From assembly GCF_024586455.1 (NCBI RefSeq), contig NC_065920.1, positions 52,257,109 to 52,321,108 on the forward strand: a DNA stretch of 64,000 nucleotides, read 5' to 3'. Of this stretch, positions 11,337 through 22,510 are shown one piece after another. Below the pieces are notes generated by a model. The model saw nothing but the letters and a program-made list of their open reading frames with translations. It had not been told where the DNA came from and did no database searches. Each line of letters begins with the position of its first letter. Within the stretch, counting starts at the first letter, position 1. The stretch is from Bactrocera neohumeralis. Lineage: Eukaryota; Arthropoda; Insecta; Diptera; Tephritidae. Position numbers and translations under genes: made by a program.

Positions 11337-11900
11337 CAATAACTTCGTTTTTTTCTCGTAATATTTTTAATACACGATATTTATTATATTTGTTTTTGTA
11401 AGAATTTTTAATATTATTAGGTGATTATAACATTTTAATAATAGAAACATTTGAAACTTAAATACTTGAGAGTCAAACGTTGCAAAGAAATTGAGAATAA
11501 GTTTACAAAAAGGGTCACGAAATGCAATTGAACTTGTGGAACACTTTCTATACTACTTAAACCATTGGTAATAATCATATTTTAATCAATACTTTATAAC
11601 AAGAAATGTTTGTTGAATAATAACTCGTTTCTTCTCATAACGTTAGAAGTCATATGGAGAATATTTTATTTAACTTTTGTAAGAATTTTTACCAATATTT
11701 GGGAAGCACAATATTTAAGTAGCAAAAATATTGAAATTTAATTCATTGAGAGTCAAACGTTGAAAAAGAAATTGAGAATAAGTTTACCAAAAGGGTCACG
11801 AAACGCAATTGAACTTGTGGAACACTTTCTGTACTACATTAGTAACGTAGTTTTCATCATTATTATACTTTAAGCAATATAAAAGTAGTTTATATTTATT
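11337..11900 (+). repeat. Two ~280-bp direct repeats with GAACTTGTGGAACACTT
   Basis: The block 'gagagtcaaacgttg' followed by 'aaagaaattgagaataagtt' starts near 11466 and again near 11746, a period of 280 bp. Each copy ends in a perfect GAACTTGTGGAACACTT (11530-11546 and 11811-11827). The outer parts of the units also align ('aataact' with 'tcgtttcttctc'-like text at 11337 and 11618). These lie in the intron 5' of the exchanger exon. Confidence 0.85.
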
Positions 11901-12529
11901 TTCCAAAATATCGACCGTTGTTGGTCCATCCTATTTTTCTTATTTCAAATGTTATTTTATAATTTTAAATCAACACGCGGTAAATAAATTTAACAGGGCA
12001 ATATTGTACAGCGTGCTATGACGTTTCATATAAAGCAGTTAGTATACATATCGATATATATTCATATGGGTTTGCTATCTTTACACCAAGTTCCATTGAA
12101 GCGCGAAATTCCTGTTTGATTTTGATATTTCGTTTTGATTGATGCAACGGTACATGATTGACAGGCAATTTGCTACTGGTTTGCTGACCAAAAAGGATAA
12201 TCTTAGATAAGTGCACACATAGCACAACAGTATTGTTGCCTTTTGTTGCGCATAACCTGGCGATCGAATAAATCGGGTTAGAAAAATACAATTTTGGATT
12301 TTGGTGCGGATTATACAACAAAATCTAATCGTATTAAATATTATGCGTTAGCTGACAAGGGGGTAAAATCTATTCAAATATAAAAGATTATTGCTTAAAA
12401 TGATGGTTTTTACCAAATTTAAATTCATACCGCTTTAGAGCCTTTACATAAAATTCTGTAATTTTGTGAAATTTTGATTCTCTTTTAAAAATGTGCAAAT
12501 ATAATTTCTTTAGGTCTTTAGGATTTCTG
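11901..12529. other. Non-coding sequence
   Basis: I see nothing I can name here. The 101-codon minus frame at 12016-12321 has no recognised motif. Confidence 0.5.
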
Positions 12530-12790
12530 GGTGTTTCAACGATCTACAGATCTGCCCAAAAAGGTTCACCGCAAGGAAGAATGTCTCCACTTTTCTGAGT
12601 CTTAAAAAAGGTTGGGGAAGGCAGAGGGCACAAAAAGAGCAACAGGGCTGAGAGTGTGGCGGTTTCAGTTAGAGGTAAATTCTCAAATGACCTCGCTAAC
12701 CTTTTCCAAATAATATTAAACGCTAGCAAGATAAAGCTAGAATTGTTCGCTTCGAAACACAGAACTCGAGAAGTTATGCCGCCATTATGA
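12530..12790 (+). pseudogene. LINE reverse transcriptase fragment (R1/I-like)
   Basis: The frame reads 'RSAQKGSPQGRMSPLF', a decayed form of the reverse transcriptase block RGxPQGGVLSPLL. Further on, 'VAVSVRGKF' and 'NASKIKLELFASKHR' match the RT stretches after the catalytic YADD (VRGKF; NPSKTELVLFTRK). The YADD core itself is deleted. Frameshifts are present. It is probably related to the fragment at 17990-18375. Confidence 0.6.
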
Positions 12791-12936
12791 AATATTACCA
12801 GCCTAACAAAAGGCGATAACCAAGTCAGACACTAACGTTATTTTACAATAGTTGCAATGAATTAAATTAAAACAAAATTTTGATTTTAAATTTCAATATT
12901 TTTTTTTAAATTATTTTAAAATGCTAAGGGTACGTA

Positions 12937-13117
12937 TGCAGATGATATTGACATGATTGGCCTCATCAACAGAGCCGTCAGCGCAACCTTTTCGAGCCTG
13001 GAAAAATAAGTGCAAGATGTTGGTCTTGTGGTTAACGCGGGCAAGACAAAGTACCTGGAGGCCACATACAAAGATTCCTCGCGTCTTGAGAACTACGTCA
13101 CTGTTGGCAGCTATATA
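12937..13117 (+). pseudogene. LINE reverse transcriptase fragment with YADD box
   Basis: Translation gives 'YADDIDMIGLINRAVSATF', containing the RT catalytic YADD. It is followed by 'GLVVNAGKTKYLEATYKDSS' and 'YVTVGSY'. The same downstream text, decayed, occurs in the LINE at 14866-15716 ('LVVNAG', then 'SHVT'-like), so both belong to one family. One stop interrupts it. Confidence 0.8.
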
Positions 13118-14865
13118 TGTATGTACATAAAGTTAAGAAATTGTATATTTCGGAACCAGCATAAAAAATTGGAAAAGCAGAACCTTTAAAACAAGCTAAA
13201 TTCATATAAAGGTTTAGAGACTCAATAACACACTAACAAAGAGGAAACTTTCATTTAAAGTAGAAAAACCATACTACATATAAAATTGTGGGTTTCATTT
13301 ATCTATCTTTACTATCTATTTGAGTTTTCCAAAAAACCTAGATGGCCCTATTGATGAAATCACTTCTTCGAATCATTTCGTTATGAAATAAGGTCTATAA
13401 ATGTTCATTATACAAGTACTTATACATTATAATCCCATCTCGTTGTATAATTACGATCGTGTTGGAATATATGGCGAAAGATAAGATTTCATACGAAAAA
13501 GAAGCTAACTGTACAGGTAACACAAGAGTTAACTCAAAACAACCTCATTCACCAAATTTGCATTATAATGAGCTGGCGGATCGCAACAAAATCTAAGCAT
13601 TTCTGAATCGGATGATTACTGGTACTATGAGAAGTGGGTCGTCCATCGAAAAAGGTCGTGACAGAATCTCGGTGAGATAAAATGGTTACCACGATAGGAT
13701 TGAGGGAACAGGAAATTATCTACTAGAAGCAATATAAAGATTAAAATTAGGCTTAGGGTCCATAGCAACTAAAAAAAAGAAAAGCACACCGTCTTTTTAA
13801 ATTCAATGGCAATCATTTCTATCAGACCAAGCAACCAAATGGTTTAAGTCTGTTTGCAGCAGGCATCTTTTATCAGTTGAAGTTACTATATTACCATTTT
13901 TGATTCTGTAACAGAAGAGATGTCGTTTATAAATAACTAGAACAGAATCGTGCCAAGATGACTACCTTGGGGAACACTTGAATAGGCATTAATTGAATCT
14001 GAAAAAGTATTCTCAAATATCACTCTCTGAGTTCTATTATAAAGATAAGAAGATACCCATTGAAGGAATCCTGGTGAATGCTCAGAAGATCAAGTTTATG
14101 TACGAGAGTCAAGAGACATACTCTATTTATACTGACAAACTCTATATAATCCTAATAAATAACTGTTTTGTTAAAAAAACTCGTATTTACTAAGCAACAC
14201 ATAATAAGGATAGAGCATAAAAAGTCTGAAAAGACTGATAAAGAGTACGGTAGGATTATGTATTTGGTAAAGCAAAAACTTGCCATCAATATTAATTAAT
14301 TAAACTCTCTTCTTTCATTAAATCCGCATGTTTTTGCCTACTGGCAGCTTAACGCCATTTATTGCTTGTTAACAATCAGTTAATGGGTTGCAGCCATACA
14401 CAAAAAAATTTTATTCTTTTTTTATTCTTTTTTCGGGTATACATATGTGTATGTAAAAAAGCTATATATGAGTATGTATGTATATGCATATATTTATGGT
14501 AATTACTGCACCCACTCATCTTAAATACTTCAAAGGCAGTTAGTGGCAGTGCGCAGATTTAAAGCCGGTATTTGCCTTGAATTTTGTTAAGAGTGTGTTT
14601 AAATTGTTTTGGTAGTAAAAAATATGCCTCGTATTAAGGTGGTTCATAATTTACAGACTTATTCGAGTTGGGGTTGATACATATATGTTGGAAAATTATA
14701 TTTAGTTTCCATTTCGGCCTATTGTAGGCACATACTATACTTGTATTTACCACACAAAATATAATAAGCTGGTCAAATATCTACGCGACAGTTGATATTG
14801 GCCTTTTTTGATGCCGAATTCAGTTGAGATATCTTTCAAATACCATTTGCGGCAATCCTATTTAG
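13118..14865. other. Non-coding; one short LINE scrap
   Basis: No gene is seen. Around 13800-13845 the text 'aatcatttctatcagaccaa' is nearly the same as 63658-63677, which lies in a minus-strand LINE RNase H region, so a small decayed copy sits here. The open frame 13993-14193 has no recognised features. Simple TA/ATG repeats lie near 14440-14500. Confidence 0.5.
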
Positions 14866-15716
14866 GCCATGCGCCACCTCTTGCAAAAGACCCCTGAAAA
14901 AAAGATCGACACACACAAATTCTTCGTCGATTTCAAAGCTTTGACAGTACGAAAAGAAAGATTGGAAAAAGAAACGAAGAAAATGAATCTGGTAGTGAAT
15001 GCGGGTTAGCCGAAATATCTCATGTCATTAAAAAAAAAATCGTCGCATTCGGGACTTGGCTCCCACGTCACTGTAGATAGTCTTAACTTCGAAGTCGTAG
15101 ATAATTTCTTTTATTTGAAAGCATCATTAACACCAACAACAACGTCAGCCTCGAAATTCAACGCAGAATAAATCTTGCCAACGGGTGCTACCTTAGACTG
15201 AGTAGGCAATTGAATATTAAAATTCTCTCTCGACGAAGAAAGACTAAACTCTACAATCATTCCCGTCCTGCTTTATGGTGCGGAGGCATGGACAGTGACA
15301 TTATCTGGTGAGTCGGCCTTAAGAGTGTTCGAGAAAGAAGCTTTCCGGAAGGTTTATGGTATTTTGCGCATTGGCAACGGCGGCTACCGCGGTCGATGGA
15401 ACGATGAGCTGTATGAGATGTACGACGACATTAACATAGTTCAGCGAATCAAGAGACAGCGGCTACGTAGGCAAGGGCATGTTGTCCGAATGGCGGAGAA
15501 CACTCCAGCTTTAAAGGTTTTCGATTCAGTACCCGCTGGGGGTGCAGAGGAAGAGCAAGATCTCCATTCTGTTGGATAGTTCAGGTAGAGAAGGACCTGG
15601 CTGCAATGGGTATCTCGCATTGGATCCATATAGAGAAAAGAGGAAGCGACTGGCGCGCTGTTGTTAACTCGGCTATAACCACGTAAGCGGTGTCTACGCC
15701 AGTAAAAGGAAGAATT
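14866..15716 (+). mobile_element. Internally deleted, 5'-truncated LINE (probably RTE-like)
   Basis: The sequence encodes the second half of a non-LTR retrotransposon polyprotein. It has an RT block 'IDTHKFFVDFKA' (about 14908-14945), then a jump to the post-YADD part 'LVVNAG', then 'NNNVSLEIQRRINLANGCY', 'LYGAEAWT'-like text, 'GNGGYRGRWNDELYEMYDDI', and 'RLRRQGHVVRMAENTPALK' to a Gly/Arg-rich tail. The C-terminal part is open at 15295-15579. The RT palm between FVDFKA and LVVNAG, including YADD, is deleted. The 3' UTR 'gactggcgcgctgttgttaa' to 'tacgccagtaaa' also appears at 3040-3124 (minus). The clade is uncertain. Confidence 0.8.
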
Positions 15717-16536
15717 TTTACAACATTCAAATATTTTATTCTTATTTTCTATAAATTTTCAAGTCTTTAGCTCATAACATATTAGGTATACAATAGTTTT
15801 ATAAATGTATCTTAAAGTTGTATATTTATATTTGTACATACTTGTATGTACATATATGTATATTTGTAGACGTGTTGACAATAAACTCGTGCCAACACTT
15901 TGCCATGTACGTCCATATACATATATGTCAATATTATAGTTTTCTGACCAAATCTATAAACAGTTAAATAATAATAATTTATGCGGCCATTTTTGGTTTG
16001 ACGATAATGAATTTTATTTTATATAAGGCAACTGACGCCACCTACGCGACGAAAAAGCTCGCGCATAGAGCCAACAAAGAGTAGAGTATAAATTATATAA
16101 GTATAATAAATATCACAATATGTATTAATTTTTTTTAAGAATTGTATAAAAATTTTTATACTTCTAAACGTGTATATTAGGGTGTGTCATTCTGAGTCAA
16201 CCTTTTTTTTCGACTGAAAAACAGGCTAAAAACTTTCGAAAATTTGACAAAAAAAGTCACTCAAAAGATGAGCTCTTAATATTAATATTAAGAGGTGCCT
16301 GTTTCAAATTTTCTATTTTCCATGTAAATTAAATGGAAAAAGCAGGTATGGTAAACTCGATTCCGATTCTACTCGAGAATCGAGTTTCTTGTAAAATAAT
16401 CGATTTTTCGGAACCGATCTTCAGTAGTCGAAGTCGATTAAGAATCGATTCTTGACATTGATTTAAGACAATTGGATAACTACAATCGTTGTTATCGATC
16501 AAAAAGTAACAGCAGCTTTTGGCCATCGGTCCTAAA
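15717..16536. other. Non-coding sequence with a small palindrome
   Basis: AT-rich text without a gene. A short palindrome, 'cttaatattaatattaag', lies at about 16274-16291. It is preceded by 'tagggtgtgtcattctgagt' at about 16179, which looks like the end of a small DNA element, though I could not find a partner end. Confidence 0.45.
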
Positions 16537-17274
16537 ATGCAAAGAGCAAATATTAAATTTTGTTTTAAACTTGGGAAAACGTTTACTGAAACATTTCAAA
16601 TGATGAAAAAAGTTTATGGTGATCAGTGCCTATCCCGTAGTAATGTGCATAAGTGGTTTAAGCGATTCCAAGAAGGTCGTGAGGACCTCTGTGACGATCA
16701 GAAGTCGGTCGTGTTCAGAAGTCAAAAATAAAGACAATGCTGATTTGTTTTTACGATTCCGAGGGTATTGTACACCGAGAGTTCGGCCCACCTGGCCAAA
16801 CGATTAATGCCGTGTTTTACCTTGGTGTTATGAAGCGTCTTTTGTCACGCATTCGTCGTGCTCGACCACAATACCGTGAGGCAGGGTCCTGGCGCCTGTT
16901 GCACGATAATGCGCCGTGTCATCGGTCGACGCTTGTCACTGACTTTTTGACAAAAAACTCCATATTAACCATTAATCACTCACCCTACTCACCTGATCTG
17001 GCACCCTGTGATTTTTAGCTATTTGGAAAACTTCATTTGCCCATGAAAGGACACTGGTTTCGGACATTTCAGCTATCCAAAAGGCGACGACCGATATTCT
17101 CAAGAGCATTCCGAAAAATGACCTTAAACACTCATTTGAAATGCGAATTGACCGGGCTAAACGCGTATCGAAGCACAAGGAAACTTCTTTGAATAAAAAA
17201 ATATAACTTTTGAAAAATATTAATTTTTTGTTGTTTTTTTTTTAACAGTCCTGTTTCTTTTGCGACATACCTTG
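16537..17274 (+). pseudogene. Mariner element, 5' end and middle missing
   Basis: An ATG at 16537 opens 'MQRANIKFCFKLGKTFTETF', followed by 'GDQCLSRSNVHKWFKRFQEG', the first helix-turn-helix of a mariner transposase. After a stop at 16728 the catalytic part resumes in another frame: 'FYDSEGIVHREF', 'LLHDNAPCHRS' and 'NHSPYSPDLAPCDF'. The second and third catalytic Asp are separated by 34 residues, the D34D spacing of mariner. A stop follows LAPCDF. The 3' terminal repeat 'caaggtatgtcgcaaaagaa' (minus strand, ending at 17274) resembles that of the copy at 22511-23443, so they are one family. No 5' inverted repeat is visible, and the linker with the first Asp is deleted. Confidence 0.9.
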
Positions 17275-17989
17275 TATTTTAATGTCTGATTCACAAAATA
17301 TGACTTTCATTAATTTTCGGAATATTTATTGTGTATTTAAGATAACTTTTGTTTTTCTTCGGTTGCATAATAACAAAAGTTGTCATCAAAACAAATATGA
17401 ACAACTATGAACGACTAAATTGTGAGTATTGTATTTTTGATTATGTTATTACGATGAAAAAACTCAAAAATACTATGAAAATGCTGATAAGGAGGCTGAA
17501 AATAATAAAAGAAACTGTTTGCCTGCAATCTGGAAGCCACGGCGGTCAAATGATAAACGTACTATAAATATGTACGTATATATATATATATAGCATTGTA
17601 CTTATATATTTACAAATGCATTTTGTATATACATATGTAATATGTATGTATATATACACATCCGTAGAAGCATTCATATGCTCAAGTATGTATATTTCCC
17701 ACAAGTAAATCGACCTAGTTTGTGCCTACTGCAGAACTAACTTATTCATGGATAGTATTGGTTATCGATGTGATCAATGGAATGCTTATAAAACGACTTG
17801 ATTTAAACACGAAAACATTCCACGAAGCGACCGTGCCTCTCTCCCTCTCTTTATGGGCTTTGTAATGCATTGACATGCTGCTGGTTGGCACCTATGTATC
17901 TCTGTGAACTGCATTAGACTGGGTTACATCAAGGGCGCCCGTAGACGAGTTAGAGTTACGTTCATCTCGATGGCGAGTAGGGCTCCCAC
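17275..17989. other. Non-coding, simple TA repeats
   Basis: AT-rich text with a (TA)n run near 17576-17592 and 'catatgta'-type repeats. No gene is seen. Confidence 0.55.
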
Positions 17990-18375
17990 GTTACGGCTCC
18001 TACTCCTTACTAAAAACCCTGGAGAGTTGATGGACTAATACATAAGGAAGCCCAATCCAAGGACCATTTATCAGAAGCGCAACATGCTTATTGTAAAAGC
18101 AAGTCAATGGATACTGCTCTGCATACTATGGTGTTGGGACCTTTATTTATATTGATGGAGCTTTCAATAATGAAATTTGAGTGGGAGAAACCCACAAGGT
18201 GGAGTTCTCTCTCCTCTTCTTTTGAGCCTGTTCGTTAACGACCTGCTTAAAAAACTTGAGAACTTGGGTGCCTATGCAAACGATATAGCAATTATGGTTA
18301 AAGGAATGTTACTGAGTACCGTGTAGGAGTTGATGCAGGGGTATCTCAGCGTCGTAAGAAATTGTGCATTCGGAA
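17990..18375 (+). pseudogene. LINE reverse transcriptase fragment (R1/I-like)
   Basis: Decayed frames read in the order of an R1/I-clade RT: a 'VDTALHTMV'-like block (from 'gtcaatggatactgctctgc', about 18101), 'DGAFNN' near 18156, 'NPQGGVLSPLL' near 18195 and 'FVNDLLKKLENLGAYANDIA'. The last carries YAND in place of the catalytic YADD. It ends 'IMVKGMLLSTV' then 'ELMQGYL'. Several frameshifts and the Asp-to-Asn change rule out activity. Confidence 0.75.
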
Positions 18376-19512
18376 GTGATCTCAACTTCGTGCGAATGTT
18401 TCTATGAATCTTATATGAAACCTTATAAATCACGCCAGTAATTTTGAAATATAAATTTTTTATTGCGTTTTTCTTTTTGTAATTTATAATATCTCGGCTT
18501 TTGGTTAAAAAAATAATATTTTCAAACTATATTCCATTTTATTATTTTTTTGCCTTATATAACTATGACTATATATATATAACTATTTGCAGTTACCAAG
18601 CAAAAGTAATTTGAGTTAAGCCAATGATTTCTCCAAGGAGCAGTCAGATGTCACGTAGCGAATAAGAATGCGATCTTACTCTAGAATATACATATTTTAT
18701 ATAAAGGTTGATTATTTTTGAACTTTACGATCCGTTTGTAGTACTCTTTTTATGTACGCGTAGACTCCTCTCAAATTTTACTGGGTACATATGGTATTCG
18801 TATATCGTATATTAGTAGTCTAAGCCAGCAAAAGAGAAATACATATATCATTGCCTTGTTATAGTTCATTGAAGTAAGCGGAAGTATGCAGTCTTATCAG
18901 CAAATATGAGTTCATAAATATAAAATTAAGTATTTGTGTATTTTAAACATGAGTGGCATATAAGCAAATGCTAGTATGGTTATAAAAATAAAAAATATTT
19001 TTTTTTTGCTTTTATGGAATACTAATTTGTAATCATTTTTATTTACTTGGAATATGGGATTTTAGGGAATTAAGTTTATTTTTACACTGAAATAGATAAA
19101 AAATGTATGCAAATTGGCCTCATCAAATTCTTGCGTAACTATATACACGAAATCAAATATATACATATGTATATATATACTAATACTTCAAATAAACTGT
19201 GTTTTTGAGATGTGTGGTTTTCATAAAGAACTAAAACGGATATAATTAAATATTATGACCAAGTATTTAACTTTGTTATAAAGACAAGGATTTGCAATTA
19301 TGTTATAAAAATTATTTCAGGCAAGTGCCTGCCGCATCTGGCTTGATTAAATGCCAGCCACGAGATCCAATTTATAGAACTTATCCGCCTAAACAAACGC
19401 CTACCATAAGCCCACAACAATTGTTTAGAGGTGTTAAATGGTGCGAACTTGGAGGCCATGCGATAGGCCCACAATGGTGCGGGATAGTGCACTCCCTAAA
19501 AATTTCCTTTAA
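18376..19512. other. Non-coding sequence
   Basis: AT-rich, with no gene I can support. The frame at 19292-19576 runs into the MITE that starts at 19513 and has no known motif. Confidence 0.5.
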
Positions 19513-20233
19513 GGGGGTATCCTGGTCTAGGATTTTGAAAAAAATCGATTTTTTTTTGCATATTTTGAAAGTTTAGACTTTCAAAAATATGACCTTGGAA
19601 GAATTTTTCAAAATTCGACTTATTTTCGGAGATACAGCCGATTTTTTGACGTGGCGTCCGTGTTCACTAGAATTGTCTCCTAAACTTTAAACGCGTTTTT
19701 CTCGAAACTACTTTTTTTGAGGTGGTTGACATGATATCTCCAGTTCTACTGAACCGATTCCTTTGAAATTTGGTATATATCTTCTTTATACAATGCTCTA
19801 TCGTGTCTGTCTTGGATTTCCAAAAATTTTGATTTGAAGTATTTTTAAAAAATTCGAAAAGGTCGAAAAAATCGTGTAAAAAAAAATTATTTTTTCAAGT
19901 CGACGCCATTTTGTTATTTTTTTTTTTTTTTTTGAAAATGGTCAACCCGATAACGACATCCTTACTAATCAAGAATCTTCTTGTTTTTTGTGTTTTAGAT
20001 CTTTACAAGGGTTGAAATCACGTCAACCAGGACGCACCGTTTTTTTTTGAAGCCCACACTCCACCCGCACGTATCTCGAGGAATTTGGTTTTTTTCTCGC
20101 AATTTTTTTTTTTTCATATTATTAAAATGTCAATAAAAAACATATAAAAAAATTGATAGTAAAAATGTTTTTAATTTTTTTATCTTAGTTTAAAAAATGC
20201 CTAAAATTCATGCGTCTAGACCAGAATACCCCC
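19513..20233. mobile_element. 721-bp MITE with TTAA target duplication
   Basis: Inverted ends GGGGGTATCCTGGTCTAG (19513-19530) and the complement of GGGGGTATTCTGGTCTAG (20216-20233) differ at one of 18 positions. TTAA flanks both sides (19509-19512 and 20234-20237). TTAA duplication is typical of the piggyBac superfamily. No transposase is encoded, so it would be non-autonomous. An internal stretch 'ctttaaacgcgtttttctcg' (about 19684-19703) recurs inverted at about 45570-45590. Confidence 0.85.
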
Positions 20234-20569
20234 TTAATAAATGGATTATTTCGTTGGCTGCATGACAGTAGTGTCGCCTTGTTGAACCAAAGGTCGTCTA
20301 TATCAACATCCTCCAAATCAGACACGAAAAAGTTATTAATCAAAGCTCTATGGTGCTCCCCATTGACATTGACATTATGAGTGGCTTCATTTTTTAAGTA
20401 AGTTGAAAAGAATTCTCTCTGAATTTCAATTATATATCTTCCACATTGATCGATATTCTCGGTAAAAAGTCAACAAAAAATAAGCACTGGGCCCACAAAT
20501 TGAGTACCTAGGGGCTTGAATAATTTTAATTCGATGTACGCAACTTTTAGTCATAGATTAGCACATCTC

Positions 20570-20830
20570 AAATGCAGTATTCGTGCAAAGTTTTATCCCG
20601 ATATATATGTACCTTCATTCTTGATTTGTATACTTGATAGTGAAAGCTTCAAATGGAATTCAAATTGTGTTATACACTGTGGCAGGCGAATGTCAGAATA
20701 ATATCACGTAACAAATTTGGTTGAAATCGGTAGAGCGGGTCACGAGATATGTGATTTCATCAAAAGGTGGGCGGCGCCACGCCCATTGTTCAATTTTTAT
20801 CACAGCTTCTATATAGCTGTTGAAAAGACC
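20570..20830 (+). repeat. Fragment related to the 21445-22476 element
   Basis: The order of phrases matches 21525-21775: a 'gtaaagtt'-type start, a '...aatggaat-caaat-gcgttata' stretch, 'ttgaaatcggt', 'gggcg-cgccacgcccatt' and 'caatttttat'. Identity is moderate. It has no ends of its own. Confidence 0.6.
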
Positions 20831-21444
20831 AACTCCTAAAAAAGTATTGCCTCATTGGAAACCACAAGTCTAAAAAACACCTATTATAACATACGTCACA
20901 GCAATAAATCTGCATAAAGATTTCTACAAATATATCTCAAGCATCCAAACCCCGCACGACATACTACATATGCACTTAAGTAAGAAGTTGTTCAATACTT
21001 CTGTCTCAGCTTCCAAATGTTGACTTGAGTGACTTCATTTGTTCGCTACATTGAAAAGGCGTGGACAATGTGATTGATGTGCAATTGAGGTGCAATTGTC
21101 GTTGCCACCTACACGCAAAAACATTGACACACATGCAACTAGTTTAAATGACTAGATGTTCCTTACTTTTGCGCTTAATAAAAATAAAGTCAATTTGTTA
21201 AGACACTCAATTGATTTTATGTGCACAGCAGCTAGAAAATTAGGTATATTGTCGGTATATATGTATGTATATATCTGTAGATAAAATCTAATTATACAAT
21301 CGAGAAACTTGTTTTCTTTTTTCGGAACTTTTCTGACAGGAAAAATCTTATAAGGCCAAATATAACAATTTACCGAAGCAGAAAGTTTAACTGATGGAAT
21401 CAAGATTGAATTTTACTATAACAAAACAAGTAAGGAAGAGCTAC

Positions 21445-22476
21445 ATTTTATACTCTCGCACGATAAAGTGATAACCGAGATTTTATTATCCGTCATTTAC
21501 ATATTTTTCTAATACCGTATTTGTGTAAAGTTATATTCCGCTATCATCATTGGTTCCAAATGTATATATTATACAAAGAAGGCATCAGATGGAATGCAAA
21601 ATAGCGTTATATTGGAAGAAGGCGTGATGTGAACCGATTTCACCCATATTTCGTACATGTCATCAGGGTGTTAAGAAAATATTATATACCGAATTTCATT
21701 GAAATCGGTTGAGAAGTTCCGAGAAATGGTTTTTGGTCCATAAGTGGGCGAAGCCACGCCCATTTTCAATTTTTAAAAAAAGCCTGGGTGCAGCTTCCTT
21801 CTGCCATTTCTTCTGTAAAATTTAGTGTTTCTGACGTTTTTTGTTAGTCGGTTAACGCACTTTTAGTGATTTTCAACATAACCTTTGTATGGGAGGTGGG
21901 CGTGGTTATTATCCGATTTCCTCCATTTTTGAACTGTATATGGAAATGCCTGAAGAAAACGACTCTGTAGAGTTTGGTTGACATAGCTATAGTAGTTTCC
22001 GAGATATGTACAAAAAACTTAGTAGGGGGCGGGGCCACGCCCACTTTTCCAAAACAATTGGGTCCAAATATGCCCCTCCCTAATGCGATCCTTTGTGCCA
22101 AATTTCACTTTAATATCTTTATTTATGGCTTAGTTATGACACTTTATAGGTTTTAGGTTTCCGCCATTTTGTGGGCGTGGCAGTAGACCGATTTTGCCCA
22201 TCTTCGAACTTAACCTTCTTATGGAGCCAAGAAATACGTGTACCAAGTTTCATCATGATATCTCAATTTTTACTCAAGTTACAGCTTGCACGGACGGACG
22301 GACGGACAGACGGACGGACAGACAGACATCCGGATTTCAACTCTACTCGTCACCCTGATCACTTTGGTATATATAACCCTATATCTGACTCTTTTAGTTT
22401 TAGGACTTACAAACAACCGTTATGTGAACAAAACTATAATACTCTCCTTAGCAACTTTGTTGCGAGAGTATAAAAA
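21445..22476. mobile_element. 1-kb interspersed element with 'tatactctcgca' inverted ends
   Basis: The left end 'attttatactctcgca' (21445-21460) is inverted at the right as 'tgcgagagtataaaaa' (22461-22476). Inside are repeated phrases built on 'gtgggcgtgg'/'ccacgccca' (near 21747, 21897, 22031 and 22173). An (ACGG)n-like microsatellite lies at about 22290-22326. No transposase is visible; frames at 21844-22101 minus and 22171-22600 plus are repeat translations. Ends of this kind occur commonly in fly genomes, but I cannot name the superfamily. Confidence 0.75.
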
Positions 22477-22510
22477 GTGCTACCTTCTTATTATAGTAGA
22501 TGAACACATA

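Noticed and set aside
22286..22330. Asp/Gly/Arg repeat protein from the ACGG run
   Set aside because: It is an open microsatellite inside an interspersed element, not a coding region.
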